In this document: in pieces, positions 55,582 through 64,000 of the stretch
Position numbering within the stretch: the stretch's first letter is position 1
Layout: each line of letters begins with the position of its first letter
DNA from: Psychromonas sp. psych-6C06
Lineage (GTDB): Bacteria; Pseudomonadota; Gammaproteobacteria; Enterobacterales; Psychromonadaceae
Length of the DNA: 64,000 nucleotides
Assembly (NCBI RefSeq): GCF_002835465.1
Contig: NZ_PIZM01000005.1
Span: 1-64,000 of the forward strand
Direction of reading: 5' to 3'
Made by a program: the position numbers and the translations under genes
The notes under the pieces: generated by a model
Told to the model about the DNA's origin: nothing
What the model saw: only the letters and a program-made list of their open reading frames with translations
Databases searched by the model: none

Positions 55582-56379
55582 GTGCAGCAACTTTTAATTT
55601 TTGATTCGGGAGTGGGGGGCTTATCCATTTTCCAAGAGGTGATACAGCAGTCGCCTAATGTAAGTTGTTATTATCTTTCTGATAATGCCTATTTCCCCTA
55701 TGGTGAACTCGATGAGCAGACGTTAATTACCCGTTTAACCGGTTTGCTTGATGCTTTTGTGAAAAGTCATCCGGTAGATATGATTGTTATTGCCTGTAAC
55801 TCTGCCAGTACGGTTGCGTTAAGTTCATTAAGAGCCCATTTTTGTATACCGGTCGTTGGCGTAGTACCGGCGATAAAACCGGCAAGTTTAATTAGCCAAA
55901 ATAATATTATTGGGTTGGTTGCTACACCGGCAACGATTGAAAGAACCTACACTAGGGCATTAATTGATGAGTTTGCCAGTGATAAAGAGGTTTTAAAGCT
56001 TGGCTCCACTTTATTGGTTAAATTAGCAGAAAATAAACTCACGGGAAAAGAGGTGGAACAGGAGGCGTTAGCTGCTGTGTTTGCGCCATGGTTAACATTA
56101 AATCCGCAACCTGACACCTTGGTATTAGGTTGTACCCACTTTCCACTATTAAAAGATGAAATTGCTCGCTGTTTTGAAAATGGCGTTAACTTGGTGGATT
56201 CAGGTGAGGCGATTGCGAAACGAGTTGCAACATTATTACCGCCGTTTAAAAGCGAACGATTAACGACTGCTGTGAGTTATCAGGCTTTTTATACGTTACA
56301 AGATAGGCAACAGTTATTATTAAAAAGTGCTTTTTTAAACCTTGGTTTTGAATCCTTTTTGCTATACCAATATGCTTAA
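55582..56379 (+). CDS. murI: Glutamate racemase
   Basis: Supplies D-glutamate for peptidoglycan. The 265-residue protein has LLIFDSGVGGLSIFQEV at the N-terminus, the first catalytic Cys in IVIACNSASTVAL near 70 and the second in LVLGCTHFPLL near 180. The start is GTG at 55582, 2-3 codons before the conserved LLIFDSG; no ATG is in a suitable place. Divergent from trmA with a 199-bp gap. Confidence 0.94.
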   Translation: MQQLLIFDSGVGGLSIFQEVIQQSPNVSCYYLSDNAYFPYGELDEQTLITRLTGLLDAFVKSHPVDMIVIACNSASTVALSSLRAHFCIPVVGVVPAIKPASLISQNNIIGLVATPATIERTYTRALIDEFASDKEVLKLGSTLLVKLAENKLTGKEVEQEALAAVFAPWLTLNPQPDTLVLGCTHFPLLKDEIARCFENGVNLVDSGEAIAKRVATLLPPFKSERLTTAVSYQAFYTLQDRQQLLLKSAFLNLGFESFLLYQYA

Positions 56380-56406
56380 TTCGATTGCTATTATTTAAAA
56401 GATAGA

Positions 56407-56435
56407 TAAAAAAATAGGCGCTAAAAGCGCCTATT
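56407..56435 (-). terminator. lamB terminator
   Basis: AATAGGCGCT / AGCGCCTATT stem; on the minus strand it is followed by a T run, 19 bp behind the lamB stop. Confidence 0.88.
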
Positions 56436-56453
56436 ATCAAGATTGAAGCTGTT

Positions 56454-57662
56454 TTAAAACCAAGCTTCAGCTTGGATACCAAAGTTAACCTCTGAGTCAG
56501 AAGTCATACCAGCAAAGCTTTTTTCTTCACTATTTGATAAATAACTCGCGTAAACACGAATTTCAGGACGTGCCCAGAAGCTCGAACCGGCAGTTAGCGC
56601 TTGTGCGATAGTGTATTTTTTACCACCAACATCTACGCCATCTGCATTGGTACCCATGTAAGTACCTAGCTCTAGAATTGTTTTATGGTTATCGGTCCAC
56701 TTATATTCAGGGCGAACTACTAGCGATGTTTTTGTTGCATCATCGTTTTGTCCTGCAATTACATCGGAAGCTGATTCATAACGTAACATATGTGAAAAGT
56801 CGACTTTTTCACCAAAGCTAACAACGCCGTGGTTCAAAATTCGAAATGCAGTGGAGCCATCGATACCCCCTAAGCCAGCCGCTTTATTTGCACCCCATGC
56901 ATCAGTACCAAACTGAATCGCTGTTTTATTAAAACCACCTAATACACCTTGGGTTAATTCTGCGGTAAACATTAGACCCTCTTCTAGCTCACCTGTAAAT
57001 TGATCTGTTTCATTAGACATCGCGTAATCCACACCTAACTCTAAAGATGCGTTATTCCACAGAGCTAAATTACTGTAACGCAAGTCAAAAATATTAACAT
57101 TTAGAGCACCAGTAGCATTACCTGTATCCACTTCTCCCCAACTATCAGCACGTACCCACATTGCAGTAACAGTACCCGGCCCTACAGCGAGGTTTTCAAT
57201 ACCAGCACCTGCTCCAGAAATATCCCAGTAGTAGAAATCAGTAATGTGTACATCGTGGCGTTGGTTATAACGTTTACCGACGAAAATAACCTCATCACCA
57301 CCGAATGCACCTTTGGCTTCTACATTGTATTGACGAAATGCAAAGGTAGCATCGCCATCTGTGCCATCACCTTCCCAATCACGGGCACCGTTAGATGCCA
57401 TTGCCAACATGGTATTAACTTTAAATATAATGCCATTGCTTTCAGCAATCTCTTTACTTAATTGGATTTCGCCGTATGCATCATCTTCATTACCTAATCG
57501 TCCTAAATCGTGTTTTTGGTAAGAGACTTGTTGGCCACTGTCTCCTGACATACCAACACCACCACGCATATAACCGTGGAATTCTAATGGTGCTAATTCT
57601 GCCATCACATTTGAAGATAGGATTGCTGAAGTAACTGCAATTGCTAGTGGTAATTTTTTCAT
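56454..57662 (-). CDS. lamB: Maltoporin LamB
   Basis: Outer-membrane channel for maltose and maltodextrins. The 402-residue precursor has a signal peptide (MKKLPLAIAVTSAILSSNVM, then A) and a mature part starting with LEFHGYMRGGVGMSGDSGQQ, with FVGKRYNQRHDVHITDFYYW near 130, the maltoporin greasy-slide region, and a C-terminal strand ending in aromatic AWF. It is downstream of malK on the same strand, separated by 217 bp that contain a hairpin. Confidence 0.95.
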   Translation of the reverse strand: MKKLPLAIAVTSAILSSNVMAELAPLEFHGYMRGGVGMSGDSGQQVSYQKHDLGRLGNEDDAYGEIQLSKEIAESNGIIFKVNTMLAMASNGARDWEGDGTDGDATFAFRQYNVEAKGAFGGDEVIFVGKRYNQRHDVHITDFYYWDISGAGAGIENLAVGPGTVTAMWVRADSWGEVDTGNATGALNVNIFDLRYSNLALWNNASLELGVDYAMSNETDQFTGELEEGLMFTAELTQGVLGGFNKTAIQFGTDAWGANKAAGLGGIDGSTAFRILNHGVVSFGEKVDFSHMLRYESASDVIAGQNDDATKTSLVVRPEYKWTDNHKTILELGTYMGTNADGVDVGGKKYTIAQALTAGSSFWARPEIRVYASYLSNSEEKSFAGMTSDSEVNFGIQAEAWF

Positions 57663-57760
57663 AGTTCCATTCCTAGTTGTTTGCTTAATAATTAAGCTGA
57701 GATTGCCTCTTCAATAGAAAACACATAAACTAATCATGTCTGCTATTTGCGGGCTGGTTT

Positions 57761-57802
57761 AGCCATTGTTCATGTCACTCCTACATCACCTGAACAATGG
57801 CT
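57761..57802. repeat. malK-lamB intercistronic hairpin
   Basis: AGCCATTGTTCA (57761-57772) pairs perfectly with TGAACAATGGCT (57791-57802) around an 18-nt loop. In the malK-lamB transcript it could act as a partial terminator or protect the 5' or 3' mRNA ends. Confidence 0.65.
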
Positions 57803-57879
57803 TCTTTTAATTTTTGCGTCCTGTATATAGCTCTCAGGAGCAATCGACTCCCCTTGTATTAAACCGAGGTAAGCGTGGT

Positions 57880-59025
57880 TTAATGACTGGCGCCAATTTC
57901 TTGATAGGTACGCTGACAAGCAGTGCCATCCTTTTTGAATAGGTGGCAGCGATATTCTGGTAACCTAAATTTGAACTGTTGTCCCAGTGCTACATCGGCG
58001 ACATCAAAATAACGAATGATTAAATCGCTCTCGATGCAGGTTGCTTCAACGTAGATCTGCGTTTCATGGCCAAGTTGTTCTAATACTTGAATTTCACTGC
58101 TGAGTATTAGCCCGGTTTTTTCTGGGGCGCCGTTGTTACATTGTTGAGAAACAGAGGTATCAATATGCTCTGGGCGTATGCCGACAGAAACGGCTTCACC
58201 GATGCTTAAATTGTCGTGCTCAACTTGCACGGTTAAAGGGGAATCGTTAGGTAGCAAAACTTTAACGCCGTGGCTGGTTAGTTCCACGACCTTGGCATTG
58301 ATAAAGTTCATTTTAGGCGAGCCAATGAAACCAGCTACAAAACGATTTTTAGGATAGTGGTACAGCTCTAGTGGTGTACCAACTTGCGCGATACGACCTC
58401 CCTCTAAGACCACAATACGATCTGCCATCGTCATCGCTTCAACTTGATCATGGGTGACATATACCATGGTAGAATTAAGGCGTTTATGCAGTTTACTTAT
58501 TTCAATACGCATCTGGACACGTAATGAAGCATCGAGGTTTGAAAGAGGTTCATCGAAAAGCAATACTTTAGGGCGGTTAACTAGAGTGCGACCGATCGCA
58601 ACACGTTGTTGCTGACCACCCGATAATTCTTTGGGTTTTTTCTCTAATTGACTGCCGAGTTGTAAAATTGATGAGGCGTAATCTAGACGCGCTTCAATCT
58701 CTTTTGGATCGGTTTTTTTAAGACGAAGACCAAAGGTCATGTTGTCTTTTAAATTAAGGTGAGGGTAGAGTGCATATGATTGAAAAACCATACTAATTGA
58801 ACGTTCAGAAGGGGGAACATCATTTACGCGCTTATCATCTATGTACAGATCGCCAGCGGTAATATCTTCGAGGCCAGCTATCATACGTAATAGTGTCGTT
58901 TTACCACAACCTGATGGCCCTACAAAGGCAATAAATTCACCATCGATGATCTCTAAATCAATATCTTTTTGAACCACTACTTTACCAAATGCTTTGGTGA
59001 CTTTTTTTAGTACAACACTTGCCAT
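57880..59025 (-). CDS. malK: Maltose/maltodextrin importer ATPase MalK
   Basis: ATPase of the MalEFGK2 importer. The 381-residue protein has [19 protein letters not shown] near 36, [16 protein letters not shown] near 133 and [11 protein letters not shown] near 155, then a C-terminal regulatory domain (from about 235) of the kind that binds MalT and EIIA-Glc. An AAAACC-AATGGC leader precedes it. It is the first gene of the malK-lamB unit, downstream of malT on the same strand. Confidence 0.96.
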   Translation of the reverse strand: MASVVLKKVTKAFGKVVVQKDIDLEIIDGEFIAFVGPSGCGKTTLLRMIAGLEDITAGDLYIDDKRVNDVPPSERSISMVFQSYALYPHLNLKDNMTFGLRLKKTDPKEIEARLDYASSILQLGSQLEKKPKELSGGQQQRVAIGRTLVNRPKVLLFDEPLSNLDASLRVQMRIEISKLHKRLNSTMVYVTHDQVEAMTMADRIVVLEGGRIAQVGTPLELYHYPKNRFVAGFIGSPKMNFINAKVVELTSHGVKVLLPNDSPLTVQVEHDNLSIGEAVSVGIRPEHIDTSVSQQCNNGAPEKTGLILSSEIQVLEQLGHETQIYVEATCIESDLIIRYFDVADVALGQQFKFRLPEYRCHLFKKDGTACQRTYQEIGASH

Positions 59026-59087
59026 TGGTTTTTCCTCATCTTGTTATGCTTTGTTTCGATGAGGATATTGTGTCGTAGCAATCGGGT

Positions 59088-59146
59088 TTTATCATCCTCC
59101 TACCGAGGGGGAGTAGATAAAACCATGGATGCTGAGGGGGATGGGG
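59088..59146. promoter_or_regulatory. Candidate MalT boxes upstream of malK
   Basis: Two G-rich motifs on the plus strand, GGGGAGTAG (59108-59116) and GGGGGATGGGG (59136-59146), and one on the minus strand in ATCATCCTCC (59091-59100), resemble the MalT core GGGGA(T/G)GAGG (7-9 of 10 positions). Several copies in both orientations are typical of MalT-controlled promoters. Confidence 0.5.
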
Positions 59147-59195
59147 TTTTGCTTGAAGTGCCTATTCTCATGGGCTTTAGGGGTTGTTTGAATAT

Positions 59196-59228
59196 ATGGC
59201 ATTTGTTACAGAGTGTAACAAATGCCAT
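59196..59228. repeat. Perfect palindrome between malT and malK
   Basis: ATGGCATTTGTTACA, GAG, then TGTAACAAATGCCAT: a perfect 15-bp inverted repeat with a 3-nt centre. It lies 24 bp behind malT and about 170 bp upstream of malK. It lacks a T run on either side, so it could be an operator or a 3' mRNA hairpin. Confidence 0.8.
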
Positions 59229-59252
59229 GCAAGACTTTTTAGTTGGCATTTA

Positions 59253-61937
59253 TTAAATTAGCGCGATTAATTGCTCGCTCAATTGAAGTGCCTCTTTACG
59301 GTTTTCTAAGCCGAGCTTTTGGTAAACATTACGGATGTGTGATTTTATAGTGGTCGGTGCGACGCCCATGTTATGAGCTATTTCATGGTTTCGGCATCCA
59401 GAGTGAATCAACCCCAGTACTTGCCATTCGCGTGGTGTTAACGGAATGTTTTTAACCAAACGTGGCGTACGTGAATGATTCGTTATCTTTAACACTGCGG
59501 TACTATCAAACGGGTTCTTAGGGCCTTCATTTAAACTGATTCCTGATAATGAGAGCAGTTTCATGAGTTTATTTTTTACCGCATGGATCATCGAGGGATC
59601 ATTGGCTAACTCTTGATAAATTGGTTTTAAATTTTCTGATTCACGAATAAAACAGGTATCTAAGCCGGTATATAAAGAAGACTCAACTGCTTGATGTAAA
59701 TGCTGACGTGCATTAGAGAATTTTTGCAGTTTTGTCTCAATACTGGTGAGTAAAATGAGATTACGATTTACTTCCATCTGTAATTGACATTGTTGTGCAT
59801 CAACCATATTCGCTTGTGCTATTTGTAAAGCCTCATCAAATTTTCCGAGCTTTATATAGGCGCGAATCAAATTACGATTATGACATTGGTCAAAATGATT
59901 AAAGGCATTGTTGGGAGTTGGCGCTTTTTGTAACCATTTTTCAATAGCCGCAATATCATTATTAAGGCGCCAATATTTAAGGCGTGCATAATTGGCCGCC
60001 GCTATCCAGTCACTGTGGTAATTTTGATTACGTAATAGACGCTCAATTTCATTAATCAGTTGTTTTGCTTGTTGCATGTTGCCACGTTCAAGGGCAACTT
60101 TTGCTTGTAGCGTATAAGTATAAAGGTACCACTGTTCATCGTATGATTTAATCACCTCTAACGCTTGCTCACAAAGCTGATCTGCAAGTTCAAATTCCCC
60201 TGCTTGATAGGCGCGTTGTACTCTAAAGTGGAGCGGGAAGGCATATAAAGGCAGTGACTCTAAATGATGTTTTTTGATTAACTCAACTGCTTTTTGTAGG
60301 TGATCCTCTGCCTGCTGATGCAGGCTTTGTGCCTGTAATATTTCTGCCTGTTGATAGAGGCACCAAATAACATTTTGGTGCATATCTTGCTCACTAGCAA
60401 GCAAGATAACCTCTTGAAAATATTGATATGAAAGGTCAAGTTGACCAAGGCAGTGGTACGCCTCACCAATAATTGTCTGGGCAATAATATTAGTGCGCGC
60501 ACTGGGGGATGCATGATTTAACAGTGTTTCTTTCGCTTGAGTAAGGGCATCGTTAATACGCCCTTGATTGATCGAAATTTGTGCTTTAATTACCATTAGT
60601 TCACTTAATATTTCTTGTGATAATAATAACTGGTGCTGGATAAACATTTTTTCAGCTTGTTTAATAAAGGGGGCTACTTTGTAATGCTGATGATGACTTT
60701 GAAGCATCCACGCTTTTAATATCACCAACTCTGGGTGTAGCCAGATAGACTGTCTAATTAAATTAAAACAAGCTTGTAATTGATTAAACTGACCATCATG
60801 AAAAAGTGACCAGCCAGCTTGCTGTAACAATGTAATGGTTAAATGCTGGTCTTCGCTTCGTAACACAAAGGGCAATGCTTCATCCGCTTGCTGATGTTTA
60901 AGCCAAAGTGTGGCGACTTCTGTATCGGAAAGAGGTTTAACATTGATCTGTTTGCTTTTATGCAACAGAAAGTTTTTCAAAAAACTATTACAGGCATACC
61001 AGTTTTTCTCTTTAGGTAACTTAATGATCAAATTGCTTTGTTCGCTTAGTTGTGCGAGTAAAGCATCACCTTTATCGGTTTCACACAGTTGATTAATCAT
61101 CTGTGCATTAATTTTACTCAATGGTGCGATACGAAGTAGCAGTGTTTGCAGTTGCTCAGAAAGGTGAGTAAACACCTCTTCATCAAAATAATCCCACAGG
61201 TAAATATGCTCGTTATTTGCGATTTGCAGGGCATACTCTGTGAAGCTTTGCGCATCTTTACTGAGGATTGCCACTAGTTGCAATGCAGTAGGCCACCCTG
61301 AAACGGCTTCATTAAGGTTAAGCACAGTAGTTGATGGCATTGCAAAATTAAGGCTACTTTCAAAAAAAAGGAGACTTTCTTGATCACTAAACGAGAGTGC
61401 ATCAAGAGACAACTCAAAGAGCTGTTGTTTAATGCGCAGATTAGAGATAGGTAAAGCTGTCGCTGCACGGGTGCTAATTAATAGTTGCCAATCGTTGGGC
61501 ATATGCTTAATAAAAAAACTTAATGCTTGTAAAATACTGGTGTCGGTAATGTGGTGAAAGTCATCTAAAATGATGCAAAGAGGTTTTTGTTGCTCCGCGC
61601 TTTCATTAAAAAATAACGTGAAGAGTGCAATCAAATCTAAGTCACTGTTCTGTTTTACCATCTCTATGGTCGCAGGGCAGTGTACGCCTTCTATATCAGC
61701 CATCGCATATATAAAGTAATTAGCAAACTGTTGCGCATTATTATCGTATTTATCGATGCTAAACCATGCACAGCCATCCTGCTTATTTGCCCATTCAGAT
61801 AACAAACTGGTTTTACCATAACCCGCGGGAGCCGTTATTAACCCCAGCTTGATCGCATTAAAATCATGTAATAGGTGTAAGCGAGTGACCGAATTTTTGA
61901 GTAGTCGTGGCGCATTCAGTTTAGACTTAATTAACAT
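59253..61937 (-). CDS. malT: Transcriptional activator of the maltose regulon, MalT
   Basis: ATP- and maltotriose-dependent activator (STAND/LuxR family). The 894-residue protein has Walker A GLITAPAGYGKTSLLSEWA near 34, LCIILDDFHHITD (Walker B) near 122, a winged-helix region, a TPR-like sensor domain (about 430-800) and a C-terminal LuxR helix-turn-helix with LTPREWQVLGLIHSGCRNHE and APTTIKSHIRNVYQKLGLEN. Length matches E. coli MalT (901). In enterobacteria malT is near malPQ; here it sits between malK and malE. Confidence 0.96.
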   Translation of the reverse strand: MLIKSKLNAPRLLKNSVTRLHLLHDFNAIKLGLITAPAGYGKTSLLSEWANKQDGCAWFSIDKYDNNAQQFANYFIYAMADIEGVHCPATIEMVKQNSDLDLIALFTLFFNESAEQQKPLCIILDDFHHITDTSILQALSFFIKHMPNDWQLLISTRAATALPISNLRIKQQLFELSLDALSFSDQESLLFFESSLNFAMPSTTVLNLNEAVSGWPTALQLVAILSKDAQSFTEYALQIANNEHIYLWDYFDEEVFTHLSEQLQTLLLRIAPLSKINAQMINQLCETDKGDALLAQLSEQSNLIIKLPKEKNWYACNSFLKNFLLHKSKQINVKPLSDTEVATLWLKHQQADEALPFVLRSEDQHLTITLLQQAGWSLFHDGQFNQLQACFNLIRQSIWLHPELVILKAWMLQSHHQHYKVAPFIKQAEKMFIQHQLLLSQEILSELMVIKAQISINQGRINDALTQAKETLLNHASPSARTNIIAQTIIGEAYHCLGQLDLSYQYFQEVILLASEQDMHQNVIWCLYQQAEILQAQSLHQQAEDHLQKAVELIKKHHLESLPLYAFPLHFRVQRAYQAGEFELADQLCEQALEVIKSYDEQWYLYTYTLQAKVALERGNMQQAKQLINEIERLLRNQNYHSDWIAAANYARLKYWRLNNDIAAIEKWLQKAPTPNNAFNHFDQCHNRNLIRAYIKLGKFDEALQIAQANMVDAQQCQLQMEVNRNLILLTSIETKLQKFSNARQHLHQAVESSLYTGLDTCFIRESENLKPIYQELANDPSMIHAVKNKLMKLLSLSGISLNEGPKNPFDSTAVLKITNHSRTPRLVKNIPLTPREWQVLGLIHSGCRNHEIAHNMGVAPTTIKSHIRNVYQKLGLENRKEALQLSEQLIALI

Positions 61938-62070
61938 CTTTAATCCTTAATCGACGGCATTACTTTTCATTTTAACTATCCCTATGTGCATTAAATTAAG
62001 CATCCTGCTCATTGCATCTGTCTTTTCTCTTTATTATTGCTGTTGGAGCTCTCCCCACTTTGTGAGCCTA

Positions 62071-62333
62071 GGGTCTGTTGATCTTTCGAGTTTATTTTTG
62101 CAACAATTTGTTGGCTATTTATACAAGGCTGAGCCTATGCCGTGTGGTTATTCCACATCAATAGGCGAAAACGCAGTAAAAATGGTCAACAAATGTTGCC
62201 CTTCGGGTTCAACACAACACGCTTTGCCCTGTGTTAGACGAAATTCGCTTAGAATGACTAAGCCACATCCCGTCTGCCTTGCTCAAAACGCGTTGTGTTG
62301 AACAAAATTTAAACGACAAAGATCAACAGCCCC
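62071..62333 (+). mobile_element. MITE-like element with GGGTCTGTTGATC ends, short form
   Basis: A 263-bp element with inverted ends GGGTCTGTTGATCTTT and (complement of the right end) GGGGCTGTTGATCTTT. CTAG occurs at both borders (62068-62071 and 62333-62336), compatible with a 4-bp CTAG target duplication that overlaps the ends. Internal segments match the element at 19059-19431. It has no intact gene. It separates malT from malE and fills most of the 61938-62573 gap. Confidence 0.78.
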
Positions 62334-62403
62334 TAGAGTACGCCTTATTTTTCTCTATTACCTGCATGACTTTGTAACAAAATGAAACAGCTTGATGCAG
62401 TAC

Positions 62404-62487
62404 GATCTTCTACTCCCTTTATAAACGGTGGTTTAGCTGGCCTTGTAACGGAAGCTTTAGGGGGCGTAGCTGAGAGGTGGATGACCC
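62404..62487. promoter_or_regulatory. Candidate MalT boxes upstream of malE
   Basis: A minus-strand GGGAGTAGA (within 62408-62418) resembles the GGGGAGTAGA seen upstream of malK, and GGTGGATGACC (62477-62487) matches the MalT core at 7 of 10 positions. Both lie 85-170 bp upstream of malE. Confidence 0.4.
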
Positions 62488-62573
62488 ATTTGCTGATTAA
62501 CCTTATTGTTTATAGCGTAAAGCACGGCAGCTAATGCCAGTCATCATACTTAACTATTAATAAGGTAATCACT

Positions 62574-63758
62574 ATGAAAAAAACACTTAGTACACTTGCT
62601 GTTTCAGTATTAGTTGCACTTGGTAGCGCCAACATTGCACATGCAAAAATGGATGAAGGTCAAATTACAATCTGGATAAACGGTGATAAAGGGTATGACG
62701 GTTTAGCATTAGTTGGGAAAAAGTTCGAAGCGGAAACAGGGGTTAAGGTCATTGTTGCTCACCCTGATAAATTAGAAGAGAAATACCAACAGGTAGCTTC
62801 AACGGGCGATGGTCCAGATATCATTTTTTGGGCACATGATCGTTTTGGCCAATGGGCGCAAGCGGGGTTATTAGCAGAGGTTAAACCTACAGCTTCATTG
62901 AAAGCGAAAATGGTCGACTTTACTTGGGATGCGGTGACTTATAACAATAAATATATCGGTTATCCAGTAGCGGTTGAGTCACTTTCACTTATCTACAACA
63001 AAGACTTAGTGCCGAATCCTCCTAAAACGTGGGAAGAGGTGAGCGCTATTGATAAGCGCCTTAAAAAAGACAATAAGTCTGCCATTATGTGGAACTTAAA
63101 AGAACCGTTCTTCACATGGCCATTAATCGCAGCTGACGGTGGTTATGCTTTTAAGTTTTCTGAGGGGGCGTATAACCCGAAAGATACTGGCGTAAATAAC
63201 GCGGGCTCAAAAGGCGCATTACAATTTATCGTCGATATGATTGAGCGTAAAGAGATAAGCCCTGATGTTGATTATTCGATTGCTGAATCTGCATTTAACA
63301 CAGGTAAAACGGCAATGACAATCAATGGCCCTTGGTCTTGGGGCAACATTGATAAAAGTGGCATCAACTATGGTGTTGCTGTGTTGCCAACCTATAAAGG
63401 TCAATCTGCGAAACCTTTCGTTGGTGTGTTAACAGCGGGTATCAATAGCGCAAGCCCAAATAAAGAGCTTGCTAAAGAGTTTATTGAAAATTACCTGTTA
63501 ACCGATGAAGGGTTAGCATTAGTTAATAACGACAAACCACTGGGCGCAGTCGCGCTTAAATCATTCCAAGCTGAGTTAGAAAAAGATCCACGTATTACAG
63601 CAACCATGGCGAATGCGGAAACGGGCGAAATTATGCCAAATATCGCCGAGATGTCTAAGTTCTGGTATGCAGAGCGAACTGCAATTAATAATGCGGTACA
63701 GGGCCGTCAAACGGTGTCTGAAGCATTAGATGATGCGGCTGCTCGTATTATTAAATAG
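62574..63758 (+). CDS. malE: Maltose/maltodextrin-binding periplasmic protein MalE
   Basis: Periplasmic ligand receptor of the maltose importer. The 394-residue precursor has a signal peptide ([20 protein letters not shown], then IAHA) and begins [20 protein letters not shown], with [20 protein letters not shown] near 85, [20 protein letters not shown] near 135 and [20 protein letters not shown] near 255, all diagnostic of MalE. Length as in E. coli (396). Followed by a hairpin and malF. Confidence 0.97.
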   Translation: MKKTLSTLAVSVLVALGSANIAHAKMDEGQITIWINGDKGYDGLALVGKKFEAETGVKVIVAHPDKLEEKYQQVASTGDGPDIIFWAHDRFGQWAQAGLLAEVKPTASLKAKMVDFTWDAVTYNNKYIGYPVAVESLSLIYNKDLVPNPPKTWEEVSAIDKRLKKDNKSAIMWNLKEPFFTWPLIAADGGYAFKFSEGAYNPKDTGVNNAGSKGALQFIVDMIERKEISPDVDYSIAESAFNTGKTAMTINGPWSWGNIDKSGINYGVAVLPTYKGQSAKPFVGVLTAGINSASPNKELAKEFIENYLLTDEGLALVNNDKPLGAVALKSFQAELEKDPRITATMANAETGEIMPNIAEMSKFWYAERTAINNAVQGRQTVSEALDDAAARIIK

Positions 63759-63764
63759 TGGTCG

Positions 63765-63804
63765 ATACCCGTTATGAGTTAAGCATCTAAACCGTAACGG
63801 GTAT
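63765..63804 (+). repeat. malE-malF intercistronic hairpin
   Basis: ATACCCGTTA (63765-63774) pairs with TAACGGGTAT (63795-63804) around a 20-nt loop. E. coli has a REP hairpin at the same place that raises malE over malF mRNA; this one is not a REP but could act alike. Confidence 0.65.
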
Positions 63805-63866
63805 AAACAAGCGTAATATTTCAGCGTTGCGCTTTATTGAAAGTCGGGGGTTAAAAGAGGTATTTA

Positions 63867-64000
63867 TGGATCAAGCAATTGAATCAGGCCGGTCGTTAAG
63901 TGTACGCGCTAATTGGATTAAATGGATTGTATTAACACTTGTTTCTTTGGTGGCCGGTTATGCCATTATATTAATGTATGCACAAAATGAGACCATTTTC
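63867..64000 (+). CDS. malF: Maltose importer permease MalF, 5' part (runs off the window)
   Basis: The first 44 codons of malF. After a short basic start (MDQAIESGRSLSVRANWIKW) there is a membrane helix, and AGYAIILMYAQNETIF lines up with E. coli MalF VGYLVVLMYAQGEYLF. An AAAGAGG ribosome site lies 6 nt upstream of the ATG. The gene continues beyond the right edge. It is in the same direction as malE, 108 bp behind it. Confidence 0.9.

Noticed and set aside
61984-62301. Open frame of 105 codons between malT and malE
   Set aside because: Most of it runs through the MITE-like element and the product resembles no protein family.

Overview
The window looks like chromosomal DNA of a marine, probably cold-adapted gammaproteobacterium close to Psychromonas. 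This is inferred from low-GC coding, protein similarity, gene order and small dispersed repeats of the kind common in marine gammaproteobacteria. No taxonomic marker is complete, because the 23S rRNA is only a 3' end, so the genus is a suggestion. Most of the window is core chromosome in enterobacteria/Vibrio-like order; there is no prophage, CRISPR array or complete insertion sequence.

Layout. 1-1180: 3' end of 23S rRNA, 5S rRNA, a terminator, then two diverged tandem modules made partly of 5S debris. 1185-3879: aroF-tyrA facing raiA. 4175-11654: the yejABEF peptide/microcin-type ABC importer and a soluble lytic transglycosylase. 11666-12943: two type IV pilin-like genes facing each other's upstream regions. 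13002-17594: argR, an orphan amino-acid binding protein with a candidate ARG box, mdh, a CBS protein and cysG. 17595-20620: an accessory island with two paralogous PEP-CTERM-type secreted proteins and most of the mobile repeats. 20932-26012: tRNA-Ile(CAU) and the macromolecular synthesis genes rpoD, dnaG, yqeY and rpsU (minus strand), divergent from tsaD and a wzz-like gene. 28538-39710: hemB, tatD, serA, rpiA, the 5-formyl-THF cyclo-ligase gene, 6S RNA, zapA, then ygfB-pepP-ubiH-ubiI and fabV. 39816-44007: a DUF5329 gene, tRNA-Pro(GGG), kdsD and the ydbH-ynbE-ydbL envelope operon. 44427-45154: a CsrB-type regulatory RNA with a candidate UvrY/GacA box. 45229-51121: yecH, DUF1145, rsmD, ftsY-ftsE-ftsX, a panM-like gene and rpoH. 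51184-56379: a monofunctional prephenate dehydratase, a GAF-GGDEF diguanylate cyclase, trmA and murI. 56454-64000: the maltose regulon lamB, malK, malT, malE and the start of malF.

How the parts work together. aroF-tyrA and the separate prephenate dehydratase gene cover entry to the aromatic pathway and the branches to tyrosine and phenylalanine. The mal genes form a near-complete maltodextrin uptake unit with its own activator gene placed between malK and malE. 6S RNA, CsrB-like RNA, RaiA, RpoD and RpoH give a dense cluster of global regulators.

The least ordinary content is: (i) a family of about 160-bp MITE-like repeats flanked by 3-bp TTA/TAA duplications, with one copy nested in another; (ii) a second MITE-like family with GGGTCTGTTGATC ends; (iii) the GGA-rich CsrB-like RNA; (iv) a 21-copy 15-bp tandem repeat in ftsY; (v) 5S rRNA debris behind the rRNA operon; and (vi) perfect palindromes in the mal region. 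I found no cluster that I would call a new multi-gene system.
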